The notes under the pieces were generated by a model. It was given only the letters and a program-made list of their open reading frames with translations, was not told the origin of the DNA and searched no databases. The position numbers and the translations under genes are program-made. A DNA stretch of 64,000 nucleotides from an uncultured Dorea sp. (lineage in GTDB: Bacteria; Bacillota; Clostridia; Lachnospirales; Lachnospiraceae): NCBI GenBank assembly GCA_947652615.1, contig CANTDX010000002.1:1-64000 (forward strand), in the 5' to 3' direction. This document shows, in pieces, positions 52,097 to 60,321 of the stretch (position 1 is the stretch's first letter; the number at the start of each line of letters is the position of its first letter).

Positions 52097-52963
52097 TCAA
52101 GCCCACATAGCCATGAGCAATGTTCCAAGCACCATAAGCGTAAGCCCGACGACTGCTTTTCTGGACAGTTTTTCCTTGAATACCACATAGGAAAAGACCA
52201 CTGTAACGAGAATGCTCAGTTTGTCAATGGGGATAACCACGCTGACAACGCCGTTCTGAATGGCATAATAATAGCATAACCAAGATACTCCTGTAGCGAG
52301 ACCTGAGAGAGAAATATAGAGCAGTTCCCTCCGGTCAATCTCCCGTACCTGTCCCAGCTTTCCCTTTGACAATACGATTAACCACGCCATTACGAGAACA
52401 ACTCCTGTGCGGATTGCAGTTCCCAGATTAGATTCCACACCGCTGATACCAATTTTTGCAAGAATTGCGGTAAGAGCAGCAAAGACCGCAGATGCAATGG
52501 CATAAGGCATCCATATTCCGTTCCCCTTTGTGCTTTCTGTCTTCTTCTGCTCAATCATCAGGAAAACGCCCAGGGCTAGAAGCACAGTTCCTCCCAGTTT
52601 GACAGCCAGATGTTCTGTTTCACCCAGCAGGAAAAGCGCCATCAAAACAGATAGTATGGTACTGGACTTGTCGATAGGGACTACTTTATTGACATCTCCG
52701 GCTGATAATGCCTTGAAATAGCAAATCCAGGACGCTCCTGTGGACAGCCCTGACAGGATCAGAAAAACTAAGGATTCCCCGCTTATCTGTGTTATCGTTC
52801 CAGCAGACCCAACGACAAATACCATGATCCACGAAAATAGTAGCACCACCATAGTCCGCAATGCAGTCGCAACATCAGAATCCGTCTTTTTAATTCCGCA
52901 TTTTGCAAGAATTGCCGTCAGACCGGCAAAGAATGCGGAAAATACAGCCATAATAAGCCACAT
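52097..52963 (-). CDS. EamA/DMT family transporter
   Basis: 288 residues, ten helices in two homologous halves (MWLIMAVFSAFFAGLTAILAK and WMPYAIASAVFAALTAILAKI start the halves, each followed by SGLSTGASWICYF / SGLATGVSWLCYYY). Typical drug/metabolite exporter. GGAGTGATTTT precedes ATG. The promoter at 53000-53033 contains a perfect palindrome. The substrate is unknown. Confidence 0.92.
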   Translation of the reverse strand: MWLIMAVFSAFFAGLTAILAKCGIKKTDSDVATALRTMVVLLFSWIMVFVVGSAGTITQISGESLVFLILSGLSTGASWICYFKALSAGDVNKVVPIDKSSTILSVLMALFLLGETEHLAVKLGGTVLLALGVFLMIEQKKTESTKGNGIWMPYAIASAVFAALTAILAKIGISGVESNLGTAIRTGVVLVMAWLIVLSKGKLGQVREIDRRELLYISLSGLATGVSWLCYYYAIQNGVVSVVIPIDKLSILVTVVFSYVVFKEKLSRKAVVGLTLMVLGTLLMAMWA

Positions 52964-52999
52964 AAAATCACTCCTTTTTTCTGATATATTCCAATTTAT

Positions 53000-53033
53000 A
53001 TACTATAATAGTATGTATATATACTTTTGTCAA
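53000..53033 (-). promoter_or_regulatory. EamA promoter with palindromic operator
   Basis: Minus-strand TTGACA (53033-53028) and TATTAT (53010-53005), 17 bases apart. ATACTATAATAGTAT (53000-53014) is a perfect palindrome over the -10 and is a candidate operator. Confidence 0.65.
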
Positions 53034-53039
53034 TAAGCA

Positions 53040-53325
53040 ATTACATTCGGATGAGGATTTTAAAATTATTCATGTACCTTAAAATAATGAAAGCAAGCGA
53101 ATAGAAGATTTGAGAATAGATAATGACATTTCTAGAGAAGTGCCGTATATTTTTAGTAGATGGAGTGTTTGGCGAATATTTGTGTAATAAACTTATGGTA
53201 AAAGCAGAAGTAAATGTGAAAAAGAGTAGATAAAAGAATTTTTATTGAAAATATAATCTATAGATTGTGAAAAGGAAGAAATAAGAAAAGAGGATGCCGC
53301 CGGAACATCCCCATTCCCTAAATTT
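53040..53325. other. AT-rich intergenic stretch without genes
   Basis: I see no reading frame with a ribosome site, tRNA or clear terminator. A weak inverted repeat (GGATG...CATCC) lies near 53291-53310, followed by CCCCATTCCCTA. That element recurs in variant form at 53385-53400 (CCCCATTACCCTA). Confidence 0.5.
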
Positions 53326-53329
53326 TCAC

Positions 53330-53358
53330 TTGCAAATGAGCAAGGAATCATTTATAAT
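53330..53358 (+). promoter_or_regulatory. Promoter of antisense RNA
   Basis: TTGCAA (53330-53335) and perfect TATAAT (53353-53358), 17 bases apart. Expected start about 53365; no protein start follows, but a terminator ends at 53476. Confidence 0.7.
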
Positions 53359-53364
53359 CAGTAT

Positions 53365-53477
53365 AGAGGTAACGGAGATATTGGATCGTCCCCATTACCC
53401 TAGACGGAAACTTATGTGAACTAAGTTTACAAGTTACACAAGCTATCCCCTATTTGCGGTAGAGGATAGCTTTTTTC
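53365..53477 (+). ncRNA. Probable antitoxin RNA convergent to a small toxin gene
   Basis: A promoter (53330-53358) and a strong terminator (53440-53476) define an RNA of about 113 bases with no reading frame. It ends four bases before the stop codon of the small gene on the opposite strand, so it would pair with the 3' untranslated region of that mRNA. This is the arrangement of TxpA/RatA-type type I toxin-antitoxin loci. Its expression is inferred. Confidence 0.6.
53440..53476 (+). terminator. Terminator of the antisense RNA
   Basis: AAGCTATCC pairs with GGATAGCTT across 15 bases, followed by a run of T. Strong on the plus strand. Confidence 0.85.
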
Positions 53478-53480
53478 TGC

Positions 53481-53564
53481 CTATTTACGGTTACCATGAT
53501 TATCTATGTATGTCAGGGCGGCGAATACCACCAAGAGCAGCGTCAATACTTCTAACGTGTTCAT
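53481..53564 (-). CDS. Small hydrophobic peptide, putative holin-like type I toxin (27 aa)
   Basis: The peptide is MNTLEVLTLLLVVFAALTYI followed by DNHGNRK. It has a single membrane helix and a polar tail, with AAAGGAGATTGCT just before the ATG. The pattern (MNT-E-L-LL, helix, short charged end) fits the putative holin-like toxins of Firmicutes, related to TxpA/BsrG. Such peptides insert in the membrane when overproduced. A convergent RNA on the other strand is the probable antitoxin. Its own promoter is not clear. The gene is too short for usual gene finders, and its identity rests on pattern recognition. Confidence 0.65.
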   Translation of the reverse strand: MNTLEVLTLLLVVFAALTYIDNHGNRK

Positions 53565-53836
53565 AGCAATCTCCTTTCCGTCTCCGAAAAGGGCAACCAA
53601 GGAACTATCCCCATACTGTCTATACTGATTAAAGATATTTTATCATATTTTGTCGGGGATTACTATAGGATTTAACCCCATATTTGAGTTTAAAATGTGG
53701 TGATCTGGATGTGAGGTTTTGGTATTGTGGAGAATAGTGATAGGAGAAGTGAAGTAACTCTATTCTATTAAACATAAAAGATACTATACGAAAGATATTG
53801 CTACAAATCTTGCAGTTTCCAAACGGAATCAAGTAT
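53565..53836. other. Intergenic sequence between toxin and tRNA terminator
   Basis: AT-rich sequence without a supported gene. It must contain the toxin promoter; a candidate -10 (TATAGA, minus strand, near 53617-53622) lacks a good -35. Confidence 0.45.
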
Positions 53837-53875
53837 AAAAAAGACTTAAACACCTTATAATCAAAGTGTTTAAGC
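53837..53875 (-). terminator. Terminator of the tRNA operon
   Basis: CTTAAACAC and GTGTTTAAG arms close a perfect stem; on the minus strand it is followed by TCTTTTTT. It lies 13 bases after tRNA-Pro. Confidence 0.88.
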
Positions 53876-53887
53876 CATTTCTTAGAA

Positions 53888-53961
<74 letters not shown>

Positions 53962-54016
53962 ATAAATTAGACTGGATATCCCGTTCACCAAGATACCCAG
54001 CGCCCCTGCCAAGGAA

Positions 54017-54088
54017 CTACGGAAAAGGGACTTGAACCCCTACTAACAGAGTCAGAGTCTGCTGTGCTGCCAATTACACCATTCCGCA
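54017..54088 (-). tRNA. tRNA-Gln (CTG)
   Basis: 72 bases: acceptor TGCGGAA/TTCCGTA with one G-U pair and discriminator G, anticodon loop CTCTGAC giving anticodon CTG, T-arm AGGGGTTCAAGTCCCT. First gene of the tRNA operon. CCA is not encoded. Confidence 0.93.
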
Positions 54089-54110
54089 ATGTCTCTAGCG
54101 AACATGTTAT

Positions 54111-54138
54111 ATTATAACAGCTTTTCTACAAAAATCAA
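54111..54138 (-). promoter_or_regulatory. Promoter of the tRNA operon
   Basis: Minus-strand TTGATT (54138-54133) and perfect TATAAT (54116-54111), 16 bases apart, 23 bases before tRNA-Gln. Confidence 0.75.
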
Positions 54139-54188
54139 CCCCTTTTTTTAATTTTTTTGAAAAATTTGGAACAGCCATCTGGTTTCCC

Positions 54189-54217
54189 TTGTAGAATAAG
54201 TGAATATTCTCTATAAT
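54189..54217 (+). promoter_or_regulatory. Promoter of the two-component/ABC operon
   Basis: TTGTAG (54189-54194) and perfect TATAAT (54212-54217), 17 bases apart, 29 bases before the start codon. Confidence 0.7.
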
Positions 54218-54245
54218 TGACTCATCAGATATAAGGAGATATGTC

Positions 54246-54926
54246 ATGAGAGTTCAGATCGTAGAAGATGACAGGGCGTTGAGCGAGGGCATTGCCATAG
54301 CGCTTGCGGAGCCAGGGATAGAATTTGTCCAGAGTGTTTCGGTTCGGACGGCCAGAGAGGCATTTGAAAATCGGAAGCCAGAGCTGCTCATATTGGATAT
54401 CAATCTGCCGGATGGAAGCGGATATGAATATCTGAGATGGGTTCGGGAGCGGTCGCAGATACCGGTATTGATCCTGACAGCGAATGATATGGAGATTGAT
54501 GAGATCAAGGGACTTATGTTGGGAGCGGACGACTATATGACGAAGCCGTTCAGTCTTGCGGTGCTTCGGGCGCGGATCAAAGCCCTGGTCCGGCGCGGAC
54601 AGGCACAGAAGGAGAGTGTCTATGCGGAAGAGCCGTTTCGATTTGATTTCGGAGGACTTGTATTTGCCAAGGATGGCAGAGAGATAGCGTTAAGTGTGAA
54701 TGAACAGCGGTTGCTGCGGCTTCTGATAGAGAACCGGGGAAGGGTGCTGCCCCGGAGTACACTGGTGGACAGGCTGTGGAGCGACGGAGGAGAGTATGTA
54801 GACGAGAATGCGCTGTCTGTTACGGTGAACCGGCTTCGAAGCAAGCTGGAGGATAAGAAGGATGGGTATTCATTTATTCAGACCATATATGGGCAGGGGT
54901 ATATGTGGAGGAAAGAAGCGGTGTGA
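54246..54926 (+). CDS. OmpR-family response regulator
   Basis: 226 residues: receiver with Asp51 (LLILDINLPDGSGYE) and DDYMTKPFS, then winged helix (ALSVNEQRLLRLLIEN, DENALSVTVNRLRSKLED, IQTIYGQGYMW). TAAGGAGATATGTC precedes ATG. One base separates it from the kinase. With the kinase and FtsX-type ABC transporter it forms a BceRS/VncRS-like detoxification module. Confidence 0.93.
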   Translation: MRVQIVEDDRALSEGIAIALAEPGIEFVQSVSVRTAREAFENRKPELLILDINLPDGSGYEYLRWVRERSQIPVLILTANDMEIDEIKGLMLGADDYMTKPFSLAVLRARIKALVRRGQAQKESVYAEEPFRFDFGGLVFAKDGREIALSVNEQRLLRLLIENRGRVLPRSTLVDRLWSDGGEYVDENALSVTVNRLRSKLEDKKDGYSFIQTIYGQGYMWRKEAV

Positions 54927-54927
54927 T

Positions 54928-55809
54928 ATGTTCGGACGAAAGACGTTAGACAGAGTGGAGCATATGTTAGATGAAGCAATCGCGGGGAATTTCCAGGAAT
55001 CGGATTATGATGAGACACATTTATCGAAGCTGGAGTCCAAGTGGAAGCAATATCTGGGGATGTCGGTACTGACCAGAGAGAATATGGAGAAGGAAAAGGA
55101 GAGTGTCAAGAGCCTTGTGTCAGATATTTCCCATCAGACGAAGACGCCCATGGCAAATATCCAGTTATATGCGGAGCTTCTAAGAGAGAATCTTGAGTCG
55201 GGGCCGGACTTTGCGCAGAAGAGCCAGAATCTTAAGCTGCTGAATGAGATCGGCGTACAGGCGAAGAAGCTTGATTTTCTGATACAATCATTGACGAAGC
55301 TGTCGCGCCTTGAGAGCAATATTGTGGAGGTGAGGCCGGTCAGGCAGAAGCTATCGGAATTAATCGGAGCCGCCATACAGGATGTGAGGCTTAAGGCAGA
55401 ACACAGGGAGATAGAGATCATCAATACCTACGGCGGAACGGGCAGCGCAGCTTACGATATGAAGTGGACGAAGGAGGCGCTGGGGAATGTACTGGATAAC
55501 GCGGTGAAATATTCTCACTTTGGCGGCAGTATCCGCATATCCGTCGCGGAGTATGAACTGTATGCGGCGGTCTCGGTGAAGGATGACGGGATCGGCATCA
55601 GGGAGGAGGATACGGCGAAGATCTTCGGCAGATTCTACCGGGCGGAGGAAGTACAGCAGGAGGACGGTGTGGGGATCGGGCTGTATCTGACCCGGGAGAT
55701 ATTGCGGAAAGAGAACGGTTATATCAGGGTGAAATCCAAACCGGGAAATGGGTCTGAATTTGTAATGTATCTGCCAAGGGAGGCGGAGGAATTCTTTCAC
55801 AAGTGTTAG
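54928..55809 (+). CDS. Sensor histidine kinase without membrane helices
   Basis: 293 residues. HisKA domain (SLVSDISHQTKTPMANI, His69), ATP-binding N box (ALGNVLDNAVKYS), G1 VKDDGIGIREED and G2 DGVGIGLYLTREIL. No transmembrane segment is visible from the ATG at 54928, although VncS/BceS relatives usually have two. It may sense through the ABC permease. Start alternatives upstream overlap the regulator gene in another frame. A gap of 96 bases separates it from the ABC genes. Confidence 0.9.
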   Translation: MFGRKTLDRVEHMLDEAIAGNFQESDYDETHLSKLESKWKQYLGMSVLTRENMEKEKESVKSLVSDISHQTKTPMANIQLYAELLRENLESGPDFAQKSQNLKLLNEIGVQAKKLDFLIQSLTKLSRLESNIVEVRPVRQKLSELIGAAIQDVRLKAEHREIEIINTYGGTGSAAYDMKWTKEALGNVLDNAVKYSHFGGSIRISVAEYELYAAVSVKDDGIGIREEDTAKIFGRFYRAEEVQQEDGVGIGLYLTREILRKENGYIRVKSKPGNGSEFVMYLPREAEEFFHKC

Positions 55810-55905
55810 ATTTCAGTAAGACTCTGGAAAGACCGGTAAGCTATGATTATGGGGAAGCAGTACAAGGGCCGTGTTACCAAGAGCTGCGTGTAAGGAGGTA
55901 TCAGA

Positions 55906-56589
55906 ATGAATGTATTGCAAACCGATAATCTGAAGAAATATTACGGAACAGGAGAGAATCAGGTCAGGGCGTTGGATGGCATTGACCTTACGGTGGAACA
56001 GGGAGAATTCCTTGCGGTTGTTGGAACCAGCGGGAGCGGGAAATCAACTCTTCTGCATATGCTTGGCGGGTTGGACCGCCCTACGTCCGGGAAGGTGTAT
56101 GTGGACGGCAAAGACATATCCGGATTGAAGGATGACGCGCTATGTATATTTCGGAGAAGGAAGATAGGATTCGTATTCCAGAGTTTTAATCTGGTGCCTG
56201 TGCTGAATGTGTATGAGAACATTGTATTTCCGGTTGAACTGGACGGAAATGAGATTGACCGGAATTACGTGGAGCGTGTGATCAGCGTCCTTGGCCTTAA
56301 GGATAAGCTTGACAGTCTGCCGTCCCAGTTGTCGGGCGGTCAGCAGCAGAGGGTCGCCATTGCGAGAGCGCTTGCTTCCAAGCCTGCCATCCTTCTTGCG
56401 GATGAACCTACCGGGAATCTGGATTCTAAGACCAGTCAGGATGTGCTTGGACTTCTTAAGGTGACCGGGGAGAAATTCGGGCAGACCATTGTGATGATCA
56501 CCCACAATGAGGAGATCGCGCAGCTTGCCGACCGTATTATCCGCATCGAGGATGGCAGGATCGTCAAAGGCGGTGAGAAGGATGCGTAA
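55906..56589 (+). CDS. ABC transporter ATP-binding protein (MacB/BceA type)
   Basis: 227 residues. Walker A GTSGSGKSTLLHML, Q-loop FVFQSFNLVPVLNVYENI, signature LSGGQQQRVAIARAL, Walker B ILLADEPTGNLDSKTS and H-loop VMITHNEEIA; insertion sequence typical of LolD/MacB ATPases. AAGGAGG precedes ATG. It overlaps the permease gene by eight bases and would drive it. Confidence 0.94.
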   Translation: MNVLQTDNLKKYYGTGENQVRALDGIDLTVEQGEFLAVVGTSGSGKSTLLHMLGGLDRPTSGKVYVDGKDISGLKDDALCIFRRRKIGFVFQSFNLVPVLNVYENIVFPVELDGNEIDRNYVERVISVLGLKDKLDSLPSQLSGGQQQRVAIARALASKPAILLADEPTGNLDSKTSQDVLGLLKVTGEKFGQTIVMITHNEEIAQLADRIIRIEDGRIVKGGEKDA

Positions 56590-59179
56590 GGTGAAGAATC
56601 ATAAGGTGATCCGCCGGATCGCCGACCGGACGAGGAAGGCGGGAAAGGGACGTAATCTTATAGCGGTTCTGGCAATCGCGCTGACAACGGTGCTGTTTAC
56701 GGCGGTATTCACGGTCGGCGGGAGTATCATCACGAAGCAGCAGGAGGCAGCTATGCGCCAGGTGGGAGGAACTTCCCATGCAAGCTATAAATATCTGACA
56801 CAGGAGGAGTATGATATTGTCAGGAAGGATGAGAAGCTAAGGGAGGTGTCCTTCCGGATCCAGGTTGGGGATGCGGTCAACGAGGATCTGGTGAAGCTGC
56901 GCACGGAGGTGGGTTACTATGAAGATCTGGATGCCAGGATGAGCTTCTGCTATCCAGAGACCGGTCGTATGCCGCAGAAAGAAGATGAGATCGTACTGAG
57001 CGACCTTACCCTTCGTGCCCTTGGGATTCCTTGTGAGATCGGAACGAAGGTGCCGCTGTCCATTCGGGTAAATGATGTGGTCCATGAGGATATTTTCACA
57101 TTGTGCGGCTATTTCCAGGGTGATCCTATTGCAAGGTCGCAGGTTGCGGCGGTATCAAGGGCATATGCGGACCGGGTGGCGCCTACGCCGAAGACTTCCG
57201 TGATGGATACGGATATCGACGGGTCGGACTATGCGGGCAGAATCACGGCGGATTTTAATTTCGCATTCGGCTTCAATCTGGGGAAACAGGTGGCAGAGCT
57301 GTCCAGGCGGTGCGGATTCCCGGAGGATGCGCCGGCAGGGATCAACTGGGCCTATATGGGGGAAGAAGCGAATCTGGAACTGCTGCTGTTAATCGTCGGT
57401 CTTCTCTTGATGATACTGGCATCCGGTTACCTGATCATTTACAATATCTTCTATATCAATATCTATCAGGATATCCGTCACTACGGCTTGTTGAAGACGA
57501 TAGGTATGACAGGCAGGCAGCTTCGCCGCATGGTATACCGTCAGGCGTATATGCTGTCGCTGTACGGGATACCTGCGGGGCTTGTGATCGGCGTCCTGGT
57601 GGGGAAGATCATGCTTCCGGTCGTTATGGGGAATTTTGACTTTACGGCATCAGAAGATGCAGAGATTGAGCTGAAGGTATGGGTATTCGCCGGAGCGGCG
57701 GCATTCGCCTTCCTTACGGTTATGATAAGCTGTATCAAGCCATGCCGGATCGCGTCGAAAGTGTCGCCGGTGGAGGCAGTACGGTATACCGAAGGGCAGG
57801 ATACGGGGAGTAGAAGACAGAAGGCAGGGCGGGGCAGGAAAGCCGTTAAGAAGACAAGACGGGTGAATCCAAGAGCGCTTGCCGCACAGAATATCAGACG
57901 GAACCGTAAGAAGGTGGTGATCGTGGTGGCTTCCCTGTCTATGGCGCTGGTCCTGCTGAACAGTATCTATAGTCTGATCCGGGGATTCGATATGGACAGA
58001 TTCGTTTCGGGGAAGGTGCTCAGTGATTTCTCTGTCTCAGACGCTACGTTAGATAACTTCTCGGTAACCAAGGAATCGATCGTAACGGATGGTGTGACGG
58101 CGGATTTTCTAAGAGATCTGGAGAGACAGGAGGGAATGGAAGAGATCGGGAATATCTACGTGAAAGAGATTGACCCGGTGATCAGTGAGGAGAATTATGC
58201 GTTGATCGAGGAGCGGATCTTCGATAATCCCAAGGCACAGGCAACCATGGAATGGAAGTTCGGAGATGATCCGGAATTGCTTGATTACTACAGAGAAGAG
58301 CATTATATGGACGGGAAAGTATATGGCATCAGTGAGTTCGTGATGAACTTGCTTGAGAACCCAGGAGGAGAGCTTGATTGGGAGAAATTCAATTCCGGAG
58401 ATTATGTGATCGCGTCCAGATTCGATACGATTGAGGAAGAGGGGATTGATTTCTTCCTGCCAGGTGAGAAGGTGACGGTGTATAACGAAGCGGGTGAAGG
58501 ACGGGAGTATGAGGTGCTTGCGTCGGCAGATATGCCGTATGCCTGCGGCTTGCAGTGGTTTGGCACATGTGACTGTGATTATTTCCTGCCGGAGGGGGAG
58601 TATCTGGACCTTATGGGGGAGCAGCAGCCGATGCGGACGCTCTTCAATGTAACACCAGAGCAGGAAGCGGATATGGATGAGTGGCTGTCCGATTATTGTG
58701 AGAATGTCGATCCGGCGCTCTTATATACGTCTAAGGCGAAGATTGTGGATCAGTTTATGGAATTTAAGAACTTATTTGCACTGACGGGAAGCTTGCTGGC
58801 TTTCATCCTGGGATTGATCGGTGTGCTGAATTTTATCAATACGATCGTTACGTCTGTTCTGTCGAGAGAGCAGGAATTTGCCATGATGGAGGCTGTGGGG
58901 ATGACCGGAGGGCAGCTTAGGAGGATGCTGTGCTTTGAAGGAGGGTATTATGCCCTGTATACGGGGATATTCTCGGTGATCCTGTCGGCTGCGGTCAGTG
59001 TATTGGTGGTGAAGCCTTACGGGGATGAGATGTTCTTCTTTCGCTGGCATTTCACGCTGATGCCGCTTGCGCTGTGTCTTCCGGTACTGCTTGCGGTGGT
59101 GCTCTTGGTGCCGGCGGCGTGCCACAGGAGCATGAACCGGGTCAGTGTGGTGGAGAGGATGCGCCAGACTATCCACTAA
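56582..59179 (+). CDS. FtsX-like ABC transporter permease
   Basis: 865 residues. N-terminal helix (LIAVLAIALTTVLFTAVFTVG), a large extracytoplasmic domain to about residue 265, and three helices (LLLIVGLLLMILASGYLIIYN, QAYMLSLYGIPAGLVIGVLVG, AGAAAFAFLTVMISCIK). A second FtsX unit follows with its own helix (VVIVVASLSMALVLLNSIYSL), extracytoplasmic domain and three C-terminal helices. YGLLKTIGMTGRQLRRMV and FAMMEAVGMTGGQLRRML are the paired cytoplasmic loops. The start ATG 56582 overlaps the ATPase stop (ATGCGTAA). Probably peptide antibiotic sensing or export with the kinase. Confidence 0.92.
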   Translation: MRKVKNHKVIRRIADRTRKAGKGRNLIAVLAIALTTVLFTAVFTVGGSIITKQQEAAMRQVGGTSHASYKYLTQEEYDIVRKDEKLREVSFRIQVGDAVNEDLVKLRTEVGYYEDLDARMSFCYPETGRMPQKEDEIVLSDLTLRALGIPCEIGTKVPLSIRVNDVVHEDIFTLCGYFQGDPIARSQVAAVSRAYADRVAPTPKTSVMDTDIDGSDYAGRITADFNFAFGFNLGKQVAELSRRCGFPEDAPAGINWAYMGEEANLELLLLIVGLLLMILASGYLIIYNIFYINIYQDIRHYGLLKTIGMTGRQLRRMVYRQAYMLSLYGIPAGLVIGVLVGKIMLPVVMGNFDFTASEDAEIELKVWVFAGAAAFAFLTVMISCIKPCRIASKVSPVEAVRYTEGQDTGSRRQKAGRGRKAVKKTRRVNPRALAAQNIRRNRKKVVIVVASLSMALVLLNSIYSLIRGFDMDRFVSGKVLSDFSVSDATLDNFSVTKESIVTDGVTADFLRDLERQEGMEEIGNIYVKEIDPVISEENYALIEERIFDNPKAQATMEWKFGDDPELLDYYREEHYMDGKVYGISEFVMNLLENPGGELDWEKFNSGDYVIASRFDTIEEEGIDFFLPGEKVTVYNEAGEGREYEVLASADMPYACGLQWFGTCDCDYFLPEGEYLDLMGEQQPMRTLFNVTPEQEADMDEWLSDYCENVDPALLYTSKAKIVDQFMEFKNLFALTGSLLAFILGLIGVLNFINTIVTSVLSREQEFAMMEAVGMTGGQLRRMLCFEGGYYALYTGIFSVILSAAVSVLVVKPYGDEMFFFRWHFTLMPLALCLPVLLAVVLLVPAACHRSMNRVSVVERMRQTIH

Positions 59180-59267
59180 TTCATTCCCGCAAACTGTACG
59201 CATCGCTTTGCAGGATAATCTGTCGCAACTGTTTAATACCGGTCATGCAAGGTGAGCTGGATGCAAT

Positions 59268-60116
59268 CTACTGGTAACGTTTATTGAGTGAGAAGCCGCG
59301 CCCGCGTACTTCGCTTACCCGGCTGACGACGATGAAGCTCTCGGGATCAATATTGTGAATGATTTTCTCCACCTTAGGCAGTTCCCGGTTCGAGATGATA
59401 CTTAAGATAACGGGGGAGGGGTTATGCAGGTAGCCGCTCTCTCCGTTCAGTATAGTAACACCGCGGTCAATCTGTGTCAGGATTGCATCTCGGATCGCGT
59501 CTGAATTTGCGCTTATCACTTTGACTTCTGTCCGGGTCTCACCCATGAGCAGCATTTTGTCCAGCACGATCGTATAGATCAATACCAATACGACTCCATA
59601 CAGAATATTTTCAGCCGGACGGAAGATTGCCTGTGACAGCAGGATGCATACGTCGAAAGCGTACATGCTGACAGAGACAGGGATACGCAGTGTCTTGTGG
59701 AGCACTAATGGAGGTATGTCCATACCGCCGGTGGAAGCACCGGAGCGGATTACGATCCCAAGCGCTATTCCGATTCCAAGCCCGGAGAAGAGTGTGCACA
59801 GCAGGATATCCTGAGTGAGTATATAGTCTCCCAGTATCCGGTCCAGGAGTTCTAATGATAACGGATATAAGAAGGTGCTTGCGAGCGTGGTGACGGCGAA
59901 GGACTTCCCCAGGATGAAGAAGCCAAGAGCCAGCATCAGGATGTTGAATGCAAGGACGAACCAGGAGATCGGAAGGTCTGTCAGGTGGTTGACAGTCAGT
60001 GCGATTCCGGTGGTTCCGCCGGACACAAGGCCTGCCGGGAGCAGGAAGAGCTTAACCGTCAGAGCGTACAGGAAATTCCCGATGATTACGGATATGAGTG
60101 ATAAGAATGTGTTCAT
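59268..60116 (-). CDS. YitT family membrane protein (DUF161/DUF2179)
   Basis: 282 residues. Five or six helices (FLSLISVIIGNFLYALTVKLF, LPISWFVLAFNILMLALGFF, DILLCTLFSGLGIGIALGIVI), with the family motif GLVSGGTTGIA and SGASTGGMDI. A C-terminal DUF2179 domain (EVKVISANSDAIRDAILTQIDRGVTIL onward) ends in VSEVRGRGFS. Function of YitT is unknown. The leader contains a terminator-like hairpin between promoter and start. Confidence 0.92.
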   Translation of the reverse strand: MNTFLSLISVIIGNFLYALTVKLFLLPAGLVSGGTTGIALTVNHLTDLPISWFVLAFNILMLALGFFILGKSFAVTTLASTFLYPLSLELLDRILGDYILTQDILLCTLFSGLGIGIALGIVIRSGASTGGMDIPPLVLHKTLRIPVSVSMYAFDVCILLSQAIFRPAENILYGVVLVLIYTIVLDKMLLMGETRTEVKVISANSDAIRDAILTQIDRGVTILNGESGYLHNPSPVILSIISNRELPKVEKIIHNIDPESFIVVSRVSEVRGRGFSLNKRYQ

Positions 60117-60135
60117 AATAATATGTTCCTCCCAT

Positions 60136-60173
60136 AAAAAATACGCCTGTCAGGGATTTTCCCTAACAGACGT
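60136..60173 (-). promoter_or_regulatory. Attenuator-like hairpin in yitT leader
   Basis: Minus strand: ACGTCTGTTAGGG and CCCTGACAGGCGT form a long stem around AAAAT, followed by a run of T, directly before GGGAGG and the start. A second small hairpin (AGGCGAAATGCCT) precedes it. I cannot assign a riboswitch class. Confidence 0.68.
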
Positions 60174-60204
60174 GGATCAAGGCATTTCGCCTAATACGGT
60201 ATCT

Positions 60205-60233
60205 ATGATATGAAAAAATATTGAAAATGTCAA
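60205..60233 (-). promoter_or_regulatory. Promoter of the yitT gene
   Basis: Minus-strand TTGACA (60233-60228) and TATCAT (60210-60205), 17 bases apart. Leader of about 80 bases. Confidence 0.7.
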
Positions 60234-60321
60234 GATGGTTTATGGAAATAGATGCGGGAATGAAATAATTAGGTCAAATAATGAAGCAGCGAACAGATAT
60301 ATAATATGGGAGTTGAATGGG

